Assembly: GCA_019352035.1 (NCBI GenBank)
Contig: JABBNZ010000020.1
Location: 15,690-49,833 of the forward strand
Direction of reading: 5' to 3'
Length of the DNA: 34,144 bases
Origin: Pseudomonadota bacterium
Lineage (GTDB): Bacteria > Pseudomonadota > Gammaproteobacteria > Steroidobacterales > Steroidobacteraceae
In this document: positions 1 through 8,587 of the stretch, in pieces
How positions within the stretch are numbered: position 1 is the first letter of the stretch
How the letters are laid out: every line of letters begins with the position of its first letter
Position numbers and translations under genes: made by a program
Notes under the pieces: model-generated
Databases searched by the model: none
Seen by the model: the letters and a program-made list of their open reading frames with translations, nothing else
What the model was told of the DNA's origin: nothing

Positions 1-1686
1 GTCGAGCGGATCACGGCCGGCCGCATGCGCCAGCTCGTCGATGAAGGACTCGAAGGCGAATGCGAGCGCGTTGCCGCCGGGATTGCGCAGCGGCCCGGTC
101 GGTACGCGCAGCTCGATGAGCGACTGCGCGTACTGCAGATGCGGGACGAAGCCGGCGGGGAAGTGGCTGCGGGGCAGATCGGCCGATGAGGCGACCTTTC
201 GACCCTGGCCGAAGGTCACGAAATGGTCGCGGAACGCGCCGAGCCGGCCATCAGGTGTGAGCCCGGCCCGGAAGTAATGGAAGCCTGCGGGCCGATACGC
301 ATCGTGCTGGATGTCCTGGCGGCGGTTCCAGAGGAGCTTCACGGGGCGGCCGGCGCGCTTGGAGATCATCGCGGCCTCCACCATGTAGTCGTTCGACAGC
401 CGCCGCCCGAATCCGCCGCCCACCCGTGTCATGTGCACGGCCACCCTGCTCTCCTCGACACCGAGGGCAGCCGCGACGAGCCTGCGGCCCGGCTCAGGAT
501 TCTGCGTCGGAGCCCAGATCTCGACGCTGCCGTCGCGCTTGCAGTGCGCAGTGCAGTTCTGCGGCTCGAGATCCACGTGCGCCAGGAAGGGATAAGCGTA
601 CGCGGCCTCCACCACCTTGTGCGCTTGAGCAAGAGCCTTGTCGACTTCACCGTCGCTGCGCACGATCGACTGCGGCCGCTCTCGTGAGAGCACGGCCGCC
701 TGGCGCTCGAACTGCGCCGTGCTCTGGCCGGCGTTGGAATCCCGATCCCAGACGACCCGCAGCGCATCGAGCGCCTTCTGAGTCTGCCACCAGCTGTCGG
801 CGACGATGGCCACGCCATCGACGAGTCCCATTCTGAAGACGGCGTCCGGGTCGGACTCCCTCAGGAGGAAGACCTCGCGCACGCCCGGCATCGCCCTCAC
901 CGCGGCGATGTTGGCGCTCACCACCCGGCTGCCGAACACCGGCCCCTTCTGGTAGGCGGCATAGCCCATCCCGGGCACCACGGTATCGATGCCGAAGAGC
1001 GGCTGTCCCGCGAGCACCCGCGCGCTGTCCACGCCGCCCGTGAAATGGCCGATGATCCGGTAATCCTTCGGGTCCTTCAGCGTGAGCGACTGCAGATCCG
1101 GCGCCGGCAGCGCCGCGGCTTTGGCCGCGAGAGCCCCGTAACCCAGCGTCCGGCCGCTCGGCCGATGCCGCACGGCTCCCTGGCTTGCATCGCATTCGGT
1201 CACCGGCACTTTCCAGGTCCGCGCCGCTGCGAGCAAGAGCATTTGCCGGCCTGCAGCGCCGACGCGCCGCATCGGCTCCCAGTTGAGCGGCGTCGCCATG
1301 CTGCCGCCCGCGAACTGCTCGCCGTAGATCGGATTCAGCATCGCCTGCTCGGCGCGGACCTGCGACCAGTCGGCGTCGAGCTCCTCGGCGACCAGCATGG
1401 GCAGCATCGTCTTGCTCCCCTGCCCGATCTCGGGGTTCTTGGCGACTATCGTGACGATCCCGTCCGGCGCGATGCTGACGAACGGATTGAGCTCCGCGCC
1501 GGCGGCAGGCCCCGCTGCGGCGGACTCACTCGCCTCGGCGCTGCGCAGGTGCAGCGTGAGCAGCAGGCCGCCGCCCGCCGCGAGGCCCGCCGTCAGGAAG
1601 GCTCGCCTGGAGAGGCCGGTCGGGGCGCCGCGATGGCCTTCCGGGCGAGCCCCGGCAGCGGTATCGAAAGCATTCTCGCCCGCCAT
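1..1686 (-). CDS. Molybdopterin-binding large subunit of an isoquinoline 1-oxidoreductase-like hydroxylase (partial, C-terminus off window)
   Basis: Seen: an open frame from an ATG at 1686 to the left edge, 562 codons with no stop. The N-terminus carries a twin-arginine segment (SRRAFLTAGL, about residues 26-35) before a hydrophobic stretch, so Tat export is likely. Family motifs are KNPEIGQGSKTMLP (from residue 83), a region with DWSQVRAEQA, and GGGFGRR (about 423-429) followed by DYMVEAAMIS. These are typical of the xanthine dehydrogenase/IorB family that binds molybdopterin cytosine dinucleotide and hydroxylates N-heterocycles or aldehydes. Relatives have about 730-750 residues, so roughly a quarter is missing. 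The ATG follows the stop of the 2Fe-2S subunit by one base (TGAGATG), so the two are translationally coupled. The substrate cannot be read from the sequence; aldehyde or N-heteroaromatic oxidation are both possible. Confidence 0.93.
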   Translation of the reverse strand, partial: MAGENAFDTAAGARPEGHRGAPTGLSRRAFLTAGLAAGGGLLLTLHLRSAEASESAAAGPAAGAELNPFVSIAPDGIVTIVAKNPEIGQGSKTMLPMLVAEELDADWSQVRAEQAMLNPIYGEQFAGGSMATPLNWEPMRRVGAAGRQMLLLAAARTWKVPVTECDASQGAVRHRPSGRTLGYGALAAKAAALPAPDLQSLTLKDPKDYRIIGHFTGGVDSARVLAGQPLFGIDTVVPGMGYAAYQKGPVFGSRVVSANIAAVRAMPGVREVFLLRESDPDAVFRMGLVDGVAIVADSWWQTQKALDALRVVWDRDSNAGQSTAQFERQAAVLSRERPQSIVRSDGEVDKALAQAHKVVEAAYAYPFLAHVDLEPQNCTAHCKRDGSVEIWAPTQNPEPGRRLVAAALGVEESRVAVHMTRVGGGFGRRLSNDYMVEAAMISKRAGRPVKLLWNRRQDIQHDAYRPAGFHYFRAGLTPDGRLGAFRDHFVTFGQGRKVASSADLPRSHFPAGFVPHLQYAQSLIELRVPTGPLRNPGGNALAFAFESFIDELAHAAGRDPLD

Positions 1687-1687
1687 C

Positions 1688-2167
1688 TCACACCTCCCGG
1701 GTGTCGTCGGTCGGCAGGCCCGCCGCCTGTTTGATGGCGGCGCGGATCCGGGTGTAGGTCGCACAGCGGCAGAGATTGCCGCTCATGGCGGCGTCGATGT
1801 CCTGGTCGGTGGGCCGCGGATTCTTGCCGAGGAGCGCGGTCGCCGTCATCACCTGGCCGGACTGGCAGTAGCCGCACTGCATCACATCCAGCGCCAGCCA
1901 CGCCGCCCTCACTCGCTTGCCGACCTCGGTGTTCCCGATTCCTTCGATGGTCACTACCGAGGCAGTGCCCACCTGGGACACCGGCAGGACGCACGAGCGG
2001 GTCGGCACTCCGTTCAGGTGGACTGTGCAGGCCCCGCAGAAGGACATGCCGCAGCCGAATTTCGTGCCTTTGAGGTCGAGCTCATCGCGCAGGACCCACA
2101 GGAGCGGAGTATCCGCTGGCGATTGGACCTCGCGCGCTCTGCCGTTCACCGTGATCGTCAACGCCAT
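1688..2167 (-). CDS. (2Fe-2S)-binding small subunit of a molybdenum hydroxylase (IorA/CoxS-like)
   Basis: This 159-residue protein has two cysteine clusters. The N-terminal plant-type ferredoxin cluster reads [18 protein letters not shown] with a fourth Cys at TRSC. The C-terminal cluster reads [10 protein letters not shown] and [11 protein letters not shown]. This is the standard arrangement of the small subunit that passes electrons from the molybdenum site in two-subunit aldehyde or isoquinoline oxidoreductases. Length matches the family (150-165). The next gene, one base downstream, encodes the matching large subunit, and no separate FAD subunit is visible, which fits the IorAB type that uses an external acceptor such as a cytochrome. 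The small subunit has no signal of its own and probably travels with the Tat-exported large subunit; that is inference. Confidence 0.95.
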   Translation of the reverse strand: MALTITVNGRAREVQSPADTPLLWVLRDELDLKGTKFGCGMSFCGACTVHLNGVPTRSCVLPVSQVGTASVVTIEGIGNTEVGKRVRAAWLALDVMQCGYCQSGQVMTATALLGKNPRPTDQDIDAAMSGNLCRCATYTRIRAAIKQAAGLPTDDTREV

Positions 2168-2260
2168 GTTCCGGTTCCCTCTTGGGCGGCAATCAGTGGA
2201 AGGAGATTTTACGCCTGCAGCGGGGCTGCGCGAGATCCCGGTTCGAGCCCCGGTCCGGGC

Positions 2261-3037
2261 TCAGCTCGGCAGCCCCCGGCAGCGGATATAGAGGTGCAGG
2301 TACTTGCGGCGCACGTAGTTCGACTCCACCAGCGCGAACACGAGTCCACGCCAGCCGTCGAGAAAGCCGAGCCTGAGCACGTAGCCTCGGAAGAATCGCC
2401 ACTGGGGGTTGAGGAGCACCTTGCCGATGCCGCAGCGCTTGCCGCCCGCGTAAAGCGCCTGCCCCATCAATTCCGCGTAGCGTTGCATCCGGTGGTGGTG
2501 ATCCGACAGGCTGCGGTAGGAATAATGCTCGAGGTGGCCCTTGAGCTTGCCCACCCGCCCGGAGACCTGCGTGTTCTCGTGGATCTCCCGTCCCACCCAG
2601 CCGCCGCGGCGGCGGTCGAACAGGCGCACCAGCCGGTCCGGGTAGGCATTGCCGTGACGGAGGAACTTGCCGAAATAGTCGGTGATGCGCGGCACCGACC
2701 AGCCCGCATGATCGCCGAAGCCGCGCCCGCGCCAGATCTCGATCTCCGCCCGCAGCGCATCGCTCACCCGCTCATCGGCGTCCAGGCAGAGCACCCAGTC
2801 ATGGCTCGCGGCATCCACGGCGAACTGCTTCTGCGAGCGATACCCGGGCCAGTCCCGCTCGATGACCCGCGCGCCGAGGGCCGACGCCCGCTCGCGGGTA
2901 TCGTCTGTGGAGTGCGAGTCGACGACGATCACTTCGTCGCAGAAGCCCGCCGAGCGCACACAGGCCTCGATCCGGTCGGCCTCGTTGTGCGTGATGATGC
3001 AGGCCGACAGGCCGGTTCGGGGGGCCACGCCGAGCAC
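2261..3037 (-). CDS. Glycosyltransferase family 2 (WaaE/KdtX-like LPS core glycosyltransferase)
   Basis: The protein has the GT2 fold start LSACIITHNEADRIEACVRSA, then DEVIVVDSHSTDDT, and the metal-binding LCLDADERVS. Further motifs are GWVGREIHENTQ and HHHRMQRYAELM, as in the WaaE/KdtX group that adds a glucose-type residue to the lipopolysaccharide inner core at the cytoplasmic face of the inner membrane. The length (about 255-258) fits. Start choice is open. The GTG at 3037 follows GGAGG with almost no spacing. A GTG three codons in (3028) lies about 10 bases after the same GGAGG and is the better-spaced start. The gene sits upstream of the molybdenum hydroxylase pair with 93 bases between and no obvious functional link to it. 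Confidence 0.88.
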   Translation of the reverse strand: MLGVAPRTGLSACIITHNEADRIEACVRSAGFCDEVIVVDSHSTDDTRERASALGARVIERDWPGYRSQKQFAVDAASHDWVLCLDADERVSDALRAEIEIWRGRGFGDHAGWSVPRITDYFGKFLRHGNAYPDRLVRLFDRRRGGWVGREIHENTQVSGRVGKLKGHLEHYSYRSLSDHHHRMQRYAELMGQALYAGGKRCGIGKVLLNPQWRFFRGYVLRLGFLDGWRGLVFALVESNYVRRKYLHLYIRCRGLPS

Positions 3038-3230
3038 GCCTCCGTCTCACGGGCAGGATCGCCCGCAAGCACAGTGTATCGTCCAAAGCGGGCTTTGAGG
3101 CGCTCGCAGCGGCCAGCCCGGAGCTTCAGCCCCGCGCGGCGCGGCGCCTGAGCCGATAGCGCATCCCTGCGCCCCGGGTTCCGGCTCGGAGGGAGGGGGG
3201 AGCCGAAACCCGGGGTGCGCCCTCGACCCG
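3038..3230. other. Intergenic stretch between the GT2 gene and the TonB receptor stop
   Basis: No ORF with coding character is visible in these 193 bases. The half nearest the TonB receptor gene holds the strong hairpin listed separately. The remainder is the likely 5' region of the GT2 gene; I could not pick a convincing promoter in it. Confidence 0.5.
3169..3220 (-). terminator. Strong hairpin downstream of the TonB receptor gene
   Basis: The arm at 3169-3186 (GCGCCCCGGGTTCCGGCT) pairs with 3201-3220 (reverse complement GCGCACCCCGGGTTTCGGCT). This gives a stem of about 17 pairs with one mismatch and a small bulge, and a purine-rich loop. It begins 11 bases after the receptor's TGA, the expected place for a transcription end or an mRNA-stabilising structure. 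No T-run follows on the minus strand, so it is not a textbook Rho-independent terminator. Confidence 0.55.
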
Positions 3231-6200
3231 TCAGTCGATGTTCGCCTTGACGCCCACGTAGTACGTCCTGCCCATCACATCGTAGGTCGCCGCATCGGTC
3301 AGCAGCGGCGCCCCAGCGACGCGCGGCGGCTGCTTGTTGAAGAGGTTGGTGAGACCTCCCGTGAGCTCGATCTTCGAAGTCACGTGGTAATTGACGTCCA
3401 GGTCGAAGTAGTTATAGGCCGCAATGCCCGGATCGCCGCTGCCCGGCCCGTCCATCATGTCCGCCATGGCCGAGATGTACCGCCAGTGCAGCGACGCCCC
3501 GACCGGGCCCACGGTGTAGCCGAACATGGTGTTCGCCTTCCATCGCGGGTGCGAGAGATCCGACACGCTCGTGCCGTCCGCCTGCATGGCCGTCTGCGTA
3601 TCACCGATCGAGCCCGCGTAGTTGAGGTTCGCCACGCCGGGCACGCCCGAGATCGTCAGCTTGTCGAGGTAGGAGACGTACGTCTGCAGCATGACGCGTC
3701 CAGCGGCGCGCGACAGGCCGAGGTCGTGCAGCGCGAAGCCCCAGTGCCCCTCGACGTCCACACCCTCGGTGAGGTACGAGCCGATGTTCAGCGAGAACTC
3801 CCGCGCCAGCACTATCGCACCCGATGCCGGATCCCGCGTGAGTTGCTGGCAGTAGAAGTTGCTCTCCGAGTAGCTCGGATTGCTGCCATTGACGTTGAAG
3901 CAGTTCTGGACGATCGAGTTCAGCGTCGCGCCGGCGATCGCGCCGTTGATCAGGATGTGGTAGTAGTCGATCGAGGCGCCCATGTCGCGGGCCATTCCAT
4001 GGAAGCGCGGCGTCAGCACGAATCCGAACGAGTACGTGTTCGCGACCTCGGGCTTCAGACTCTGGTTGCCTTGATAGATGCCGTTCGCCGACTGCACTCC
4101 GTAACTGAACGTCGGCGAGCCCGCGGCGGGCGACTGCGCCGCACACAGCGCCGTCACCTGCGCCGCGTTCGGACCGGTCCGGTAGCTGCTGTTGTAGTTG
4201 CAGGGATCCACGCTCAGCGAATCCTGCGCCTGGACGGTGGGGTTGTAGAGATCCTGCAGGCTCGGAGCGCGGATCGCGCGCTCGAAGCCGCCGCGGAACA
4301 TCACGGCGTCCGTCACCTGCCAGCGCAGGTCGGCTTTCCAGGTATTGGCGCCCCCGAACAGGTCGTACTGCGAATGACGACCGCCCACATCCACGGACAG
4401 GTCCTTGGCGAAGGGCTTGTTCCTGATGAGCGGTGCGCGCAGCTCGACGTACACTTCGCGGACATTCTGCGTGCCGCCCGCCGAGCTGATCAGGTCGTAG
4501 GACGGGGAGATGATGTTCGCCGGGAAGGTCGAGGGCATCACGTTGAACGCCGGGTTCAGGCCCGGATCGGCGTTGTAGGTGAAGCTGTCGCCGCGATAGT
4601 CGGCGCCCAGGGCGAACTTGAGGTGACCCTCAGGCAGCCTCCAGAGGTTGCCGGTGAGGTCGGCCTCGAGGTACTTCTGGGTGATCAGGTTGTCGTTCTT
4701 GGCCGTGGAGCTCGCGTACTGGAGGCAGCCCTTGCTCATCGGCGTCGCGCCGAGCGGATTCCAGGCGTAACCCTGGCAGGTGCTGCCGTCCGACCCGACG
4801 TAGTTCGCCGTGCCGTACATCATGTTCTCGATGGCCGGCAGATTGACGTTGTTGGCCTGCTCGTTCTGCATATACGACTGACCATAGGACCCGAACACGT
4901 TCCAGAAGAGGGACGTGTCGCCGATGCCGCCCTTCAACCCGGTGGTGAACTGGTAGTCGTTGTACAGGAAGCTCTCGACGCGCGGCCCGAGGGCGGTCAG
5001 CCAGTCCTCCATGTTGATCGTGTGAGCGGAGCCGACGCCCGGCCCGACGGGCACCCCGGCGGCGGTGAGGACTGAGGACAGGGCACTGTTACCGTAGACG
5101 AACGGATTGTTCGTCGGGATGTTGATGAACTTCCCAGGTCCGACGTAGGCAGCCGCATTCACGTCCTGTGACGTCGAGTGCATGAAGTTGATCTGTCCGT
5201 ACGCCTGGACGTTGTCGTTGACGTTGTACGTGGCGCGTGCGAACAGGTTGTAGCGCTGCAGCGGCGTCTGGACGAAGAAATAGGGCCCGAGGTAGGACTT
5301 GATCGTGGAGCAGTCGGGCGTGATCCCGAGACCCGGCACCCTGCCTACCGGGCCGCGGTAGTTCTGCACGCAGCTGCCCGGATCCCCGGTCGTGAACAGG
5401 CTGCCGTCGCTGTTGATGCCGATATAGCCCGGGTAACTGCCGTTGCTGGCGCCCAGGACGGGGCTCGTGCCCGGATACCCGGCGAGAACCGCGTTGACCG
5501 CGGCGACCGGGATCGTGCCGCCGATCTCCCCCGCCTTGAAGATGCCTTCCGGCCCGCGCGCCACGCCGCGGTTGAAGATCGTCGGGTTCGAAAAGAACGA
5601 GCTGTCGGCTCCGGTGATCGCGCCGCGCTCGTTGTATTCGAGGTCAACGACGGCATTGCCGCGATGGTGGTCGAAATTGCCGCCCATCAGCACGCTGACG
5701 CTGTTCTCTGGCCCGTAGCCGCTGGTCGTTCCGCCGTGCTGGTAAGAGAGCTGGATGCCCTCAAAATGTTGGCGCAGGCGGAAGTTGACGACGCCGGCCA
5801 TGGCGTCCGAGCCGTACACGGCCGAGGCGCCGCCCGTGATCACATCCACGCTCTCGATCAGCGCCATGGGAATCACGTTGAGGTCGACCGCCCCGTTGGG
5901 GTTGGTCGGCACCAGGCGCCGCCCATCGAGCAGCACCAGGGTGCGCTCGGGACCGAGGCCGCGCAGGTCCGTGTAGGACTGGCCGCCCTGGAAGCCGGTC
6001 GCGCCCTGCACGTCACCGACCTCGCTCTGGCCCTGCGCGGCGGCGAACTGCGGCATCTGGCCGAGCGCCGAGTCCAGGGACACCTGACCGGCGGAGGCGA
6101 TCTGCGCCGCGCCCACCGAGACCAGGGGACTGGCGGAGGTATAGCTGCGGCTCGCGATACGGCTGCCGGTGACCACGACTTCCGTCAGCTGCGGTGAGGG

Positions 6201-6692
6201 CGCGGTCGGGGCAGCGGCCTGGGGGGCAGGAGGATCGGCCGACGGATCGGCGGCCGCCGGCGGATCCGCGGCTGCCGGAGGATCGGCCTCGGCGACCTGC
6301 AGGGTCGATTGGGCGGCCGTCGTGCCGGCGGTGTTCGCCTGCCCGCGGCGGCGGATCATCAACGCGCCGGAGGGCGAGCGCTGCACCACGAGCCTCGTGC
6401 CCGCGAGCAGGCGGCTCAGTGCGTCATCCGCGGTGAAGTCCCCCACGAGCGAGGTCGTACCAGTGCCGGCAACGACCGCCTCGGTGAAAATCACGTCCTG
6501 GCCACAGACCTGCGCGTACGTCCGCAGCGCCTGCGAGAGCGGCTCCGGAGTGATGTCGAAATGGAACAGCCGCCCGTGCGCCGAGGCGGCCGGTGCGCCA
6601 AGGGCGCCCGCCGTGGAGGCGAGGATTGCGGCAATGGTGACGGATACTCTCGAAGCGCCGCGGTGCGTGCGGCGCCTGCTGGAAACGGACAT
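3231..6692 (-). CDS. TonB-dependent outer-membrane receptor with N-terminal STN signalling domain (FecA-type transducer)
   Basis: Numbering here is from the ATG at 6698 (1155 residues). Residues 1-42 form a signal peptide. About 43-117 is the STN (secretin/TonB N-terminal) domain (FHFDITPEPLSQALRTYAQ through LIRRRG-like end), which in FecA-type receptors contacts the anti-sigma factor in the periplasm. A Pro/Ala/Asp linker with repeated DPPAA units (about 139-165) precedes the TonB box LTEVVVTGSR (171-180). The plug contains LRGLGPERTLVLLDGRR and GGASAVYGSDAMAGVVNF. The rest is the beta-barrel. The GAGAGGGGG ribosome site abuts the first ATG but lies 6 bases before the second ATG (6692), which I chose. 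The sigma and FecR genes are immediately upstream. The ligand is unknown. The C-terminus (...YYVGVKANID) lacks the usual terminal aromatic residue. Confidence 0.93.
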   Translation of the reverse strand: MSVSSRRRTHRGASRVSVTIAAILASTAGALGAPAASAHGRLFHFDITPEPLSQALRTYAQVCGQDVIFTEAVVAGTGTTSLVGDFTADDALSRLLAGTRLVVQRSPSGALMIRRRGQANTAGTTAAQSTLQVAEADPPAAADPPAAADPSADPPAPQAAAPTAPSPQLTEVVVTGSRIASRSYTSASPLVSVGAAQIASAGQVSLDSALGQMPQFAAAQGQSEVGDVQGATGFQGGQSYTDLRGLGPERTLVLLDGRRLVPTNPNGAVDLNVIPMALIESVDVITGGASAVYGSDAMAGVVNFRLRQHFEGIQLSYQHGGTTSGYGPENSVSVLMGGNFDHHRGNAVVDLEYNERGAITGADSSFFSNPTIFNRGVARGPEGIFKAGEIGGTIPVAAVNAVLAGYPGTSPVLGASNGSYPGYIGINSDGSLFTTGDPGSCVQNYRGPVGRVPGLGITPDCSTIKSYLGPYFFVQTPLQRYNLFARATYNVNDNVQAYGQINFMHSTSQDVNAAAYVGPGKFINIPTNNPFVYGNSALSSVLTAAGVPVGPGVGSAHTINMEDWLTALGPRVESFLYNDYQFTTGLKGGIGDTSLFWNVFGSYGQSYMQNEQANNVNLPAIENMMYGTANYVGSDGSTCQGYAWNPLGATPMSKGCLQYASSTAKNDNLITQKYLEADLTGNLWRLPEGHLKFALGADYRGDSFTYNADPGLNPAFNVMPSTFPANIISPSYDLISSAGGTQNVREVYVELRAPLIRNKPFAKDLSVDVGGRHSQYDLFGGANTWKADLRWQVTDAVMFRGGFERAIRAPSLQDLYNPTVQAQDSLSVDPCNYNSSYRTGPNAAQVTALCAAQSPAAGSPTFSYGVQSANGIYQGNQSLKPEVANTYSFGFVLTPRFHGMARDMGASIDYYHILINGAIAGATLNSIVQNCFNVNGSNPSYSESNFYCQQLTRDPASGAIVLAREFSLNIGSYLTEGVDVEGHWGFALHDLGLSRAAGRVMLQTYVSYLDKLTISGVPGVANLNYAGSIGDTQTAMQADGTSVSDLSHPRWKANTMFGYTVGPVGASLHWRYISAMADMMDGPGSGDPGIAAYNYFDLDVNYHVTSKIELTGGLTNLFNKQPPRVAGAPLLTDAATYDVMGRTYYVGVKANID

Positions 6693-6724
6693 TCTCATCC
6701 CCCTCTCGAGCCAAGCTCATAGAT

Positions 6725-6741
6725 CCCCGTTATGTACGGGG
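6725..6741 (-). promoter_or_regulatory. Short GC hairpin in the leader of the TonB receptor gene
   Basis: A perfect 6-bp inverted repeat CCCCGT-N5-ACGGGG lies about 27-43 bases upstream of the receptor start, between FecR and the receptor. It could be a leader structure or part of a regulator site. Nothing else supports a function. Confidence 0.3.
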
Positions 6742-6819
6742 CATTCAGGGTAAGAGACGCCGCCCGGCGCGAAATCCTCCTCCTTTTGCAGAAAAGCAAC
6801 GCCGAGACTGAACTGCCCG

Positions 6820-7929
6820 TCAGGAACCGGGGTTCGGGGCGCCTGCGACCGGCCGTCGGTAGGTCAGAACGACACCCCCGTCCGGACGCTCATGCGCCTG
6901 TACGGGCAGGTAGGCGGCGATCGTGCTGATGAACCCGTCGACGTCACCCTGGTGGAAAACGCCGCTGATGCGCAGATTTCCGGCGCGACCATCGCCGATG
7001 ACCATGGTCCGCGGCCCGTATTGATTCATTCGCCGCACGACGCCAGCGAGCCGCTCGTTGTCGAAGACGATCTCGCCTCTCTCCCAGGCCGTCACCCGCT
7101 CGAGGTCGACGTGGCTGATTTCCGGCGCCGCCCTCGGGCCCATGACGAGCTGCTCCCCGGGATCCAGATAGATGCGGTCCATGGCATCGCCGGCGCTGCT
7201 CAGGGCTCGCGATTGCGCGCCGGCCAGCGTTGCGGACCCCGGACCGGCGCGTGCGGCGTCAGGCACCCATGCCAGCGTCGGCGCATTCTGTGGCAGCACC
7301 ACCACATGCCCCTTCAGCAAGGTGACGAAGAGCTTCGGTCCGAGCAGATCCACGTCGAAAGCCGTTCCGGTCGCGACGACCTTGTGACCATCCGCGGTCA
7401 CGGAAAAGGGCCGCGCGATATCGTGCGCGACGTCGAATCGCGCCTGCCCCCGGACCAGCGTCAATGCGCGGGCATCGGCGGTATAGCGCACGGTCACCTC
7501 ACTGCGCGAATCGAGCGTGATCTGCGAGCCGTCGGGCAGCGTGATGATCCGCCGCTCGCCGAATCCCGTCCGAAATACATCCGGCCGGTTGTGCTGCCAG
7601 AAAAGGAACGCCCCCGCCGCAAGCACACAAGCCGCGGCGGCCGCGAGCATCGCCGGCCGTCGCAACCGTTTTGGCCAGACGAGATTGCCGCGCATGACAT
7701 CGTGCGCATGGACCAGCGACGCGCGCCGCAACCGGATCACACCGGGCGCCGTCGCGTGCTGGCCGAGCACTTCCCACGGTCCCTGCACACAGCGCCACGC
7801 CTCGCGGTTGCGCGGATCCTGCGCGAGCCAGGAAGAGAATTCTCCGGCGTGCAGGTCGGCGGACTCCGCGAGACGGGCGCGCCAGGCGGCGGCCTGCTCC
7901 AGACGCGCCGGATCGATCTTGTGCATCAT
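6820..7929 (-). CDS. FecR-family anti-sigma/sigma regulator
   Basis: This 369-residue inner-membrane protein has an N-terminal cytoplasmic DUF4880-type region (ARLEQAAAWRARLAES...FSSWLAQDPRNREAW) that binds the sigma factor. One membrane segment follows (AAAAACVLAAGAFLFW, about residue 92-110), then the periplasmic FecR domain (RTGFGERRIITLPDGSQITLDSRSEV...VRGQARFDVAHD...VVATGTAFDV). A C-terminal STN-contact region ends near residue 369. The best start is the ATG at 7929, whose ATGA overlaps the sigma stop by 4 bases, giving tight coupling. A GTG at 7941 and an ATG at 7926 are alternatives. By analogy with FecR, it relays ligand occupancy of the adjacent TonB receptor to the ECF sigma factor. 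Confidence 0.92.
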   Translation of the reverse strand: MMHKIDPARLEQAAAWRARLAESADLHAGEFSSWLAQDPRNREAWRCVQGPWEVLGQHATAPGVIRLRRASLVHAHDVMRGNLVWPKRLRRPAMLAAAAACVLAAGAFLFWQHNRPDVFRTGFGERRIITLPDGSQITLDSRSEVTVRYTADARALTLVRGQARFDVAHDIARPFSVTADGHKVVATGTAFDVDLLGPKLFVTLLKGHVVVLPQNAPTLAWVPDAARAGPGSATLAGAQSRALSSAGDAMDRIYLDPGEQLVMGPRAAPEISHVDLERVTAWERGEIVFDNERLAGVVRRMNQYGPRTMVIGDGRAGNLRISGVFHQGDVDGFISTIAAYLPVQAHERPDGGVVLTYRRPVAGAPNPGS

Positions 7930-8468
7930 GACCGGCCGCACCTGCGGGCGAGATGCAGCACCGCGCGCATGACATGCTTCTCGACGGTGCTCTGCGCTAT
8001 CCCGTAGAGGGCTGCGATGTCCTTCTGCTTCATGTGCTCCAGGCGAAAGAGGACGAAGACGTTGCGGGTCAACTCGTTGAGCTCCCCGAGCGCCTGCAGC
8101 ACCTGCGCAAGGGAAGTCTCCCCATCGAGCACGCGCTCCGGGGAGCGCTCATCGACGAGCCGGTCGTCGAGCTCGCCTTGCGCGTCCTCCTCCACCGCCG
8201 CGCGCGAGACGGTCGGGTGGCGCACCGCGTGCCGTCTCGAGTCCTTGAGAAGATTCGCGGCGACCTTGAAGACATAACTCTCCGGATGCTCGATCACCTC
8301 GTACTCGGAAGCGCGGATCACGCGCAGCAGCGCATCCTGCACGAGATCCTCCGCCTGGGAGCGATCCTTGATCCGGCGCTGAAAATAACTGAGAAGCGGC
8401 GCGGAGTAGCGCGCTGCCAGATCTTCCCCGCCGGGCGACGCGGCGACTTTGTCGGTGAGTGGGCTCAT
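7926..8468 (-). CDS. ECF RNA polymerase sigma factor (FecI-like)
   Basis: This 180-residue protein has the two sigma domains. Region 2 is YFQRRIKDRSQAEDLVQDALLRVIRA through ESYVFKVAANLLKDSRR. Region 4 is LNELTRNVFVLFRLEHMKQKDIAALYGIAQSTVEKHVMRAVLHL, a helix-turn-helix that reads the -35 element. Length and layout match FecI-type extracytoplasmic-function sigma factors. It overlaps the FecR-like gene by 4 bases and stands two genes upstream of the TonB receptor, the usual order of cell-surface signalling units. The probable target is the promoter of this receptor gene. The ribosome site before the ATG at 8468 is weak, which suits low-level expression of a regulator. Confidence 0.93.
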   Translation of the reverse strand: MSPLTDKVAASPGGEDLAARYSAPLLSYFQRRIKDRSQAEDLVQDALLRVIRASEYEVIEHPESYVFKVAANLLKDSRRHAVRHPTVSRAAVEEDAQGELDDRLVDERSPERVLDGETSLAQVLQALGELNELTRNVFVLFRLEHMKQKDIAALYGIAQSTVEKHVMRAVLHLARRCGRS

Positions 8469-8587
8469 GCGGAGCGGGTCCGGGGCTCTCTGATAACCCT
8501 ACCACGGGCGGCGCGCGAAATCGAACGCCGCACGTCCGATTCGGTCACATCGCCGGCCGGGTGGAGGATTTCGCGGCGAGCGGCGTC

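Noticed and set aside
2210-2260. GGTTCGAGCCCCGG segment resembling a tRNA T-arm
   Set aside because: The stem does not pair as a T-arm and no other tRNA parts are present. It is probably chance in GC-rich DNA.
1397-3151. 584-codon plus-strand open frame
   Set aside because: It is the antisense shadow of the molybdenum hydroxylase and GT2 genes, with no recognisable protein features.
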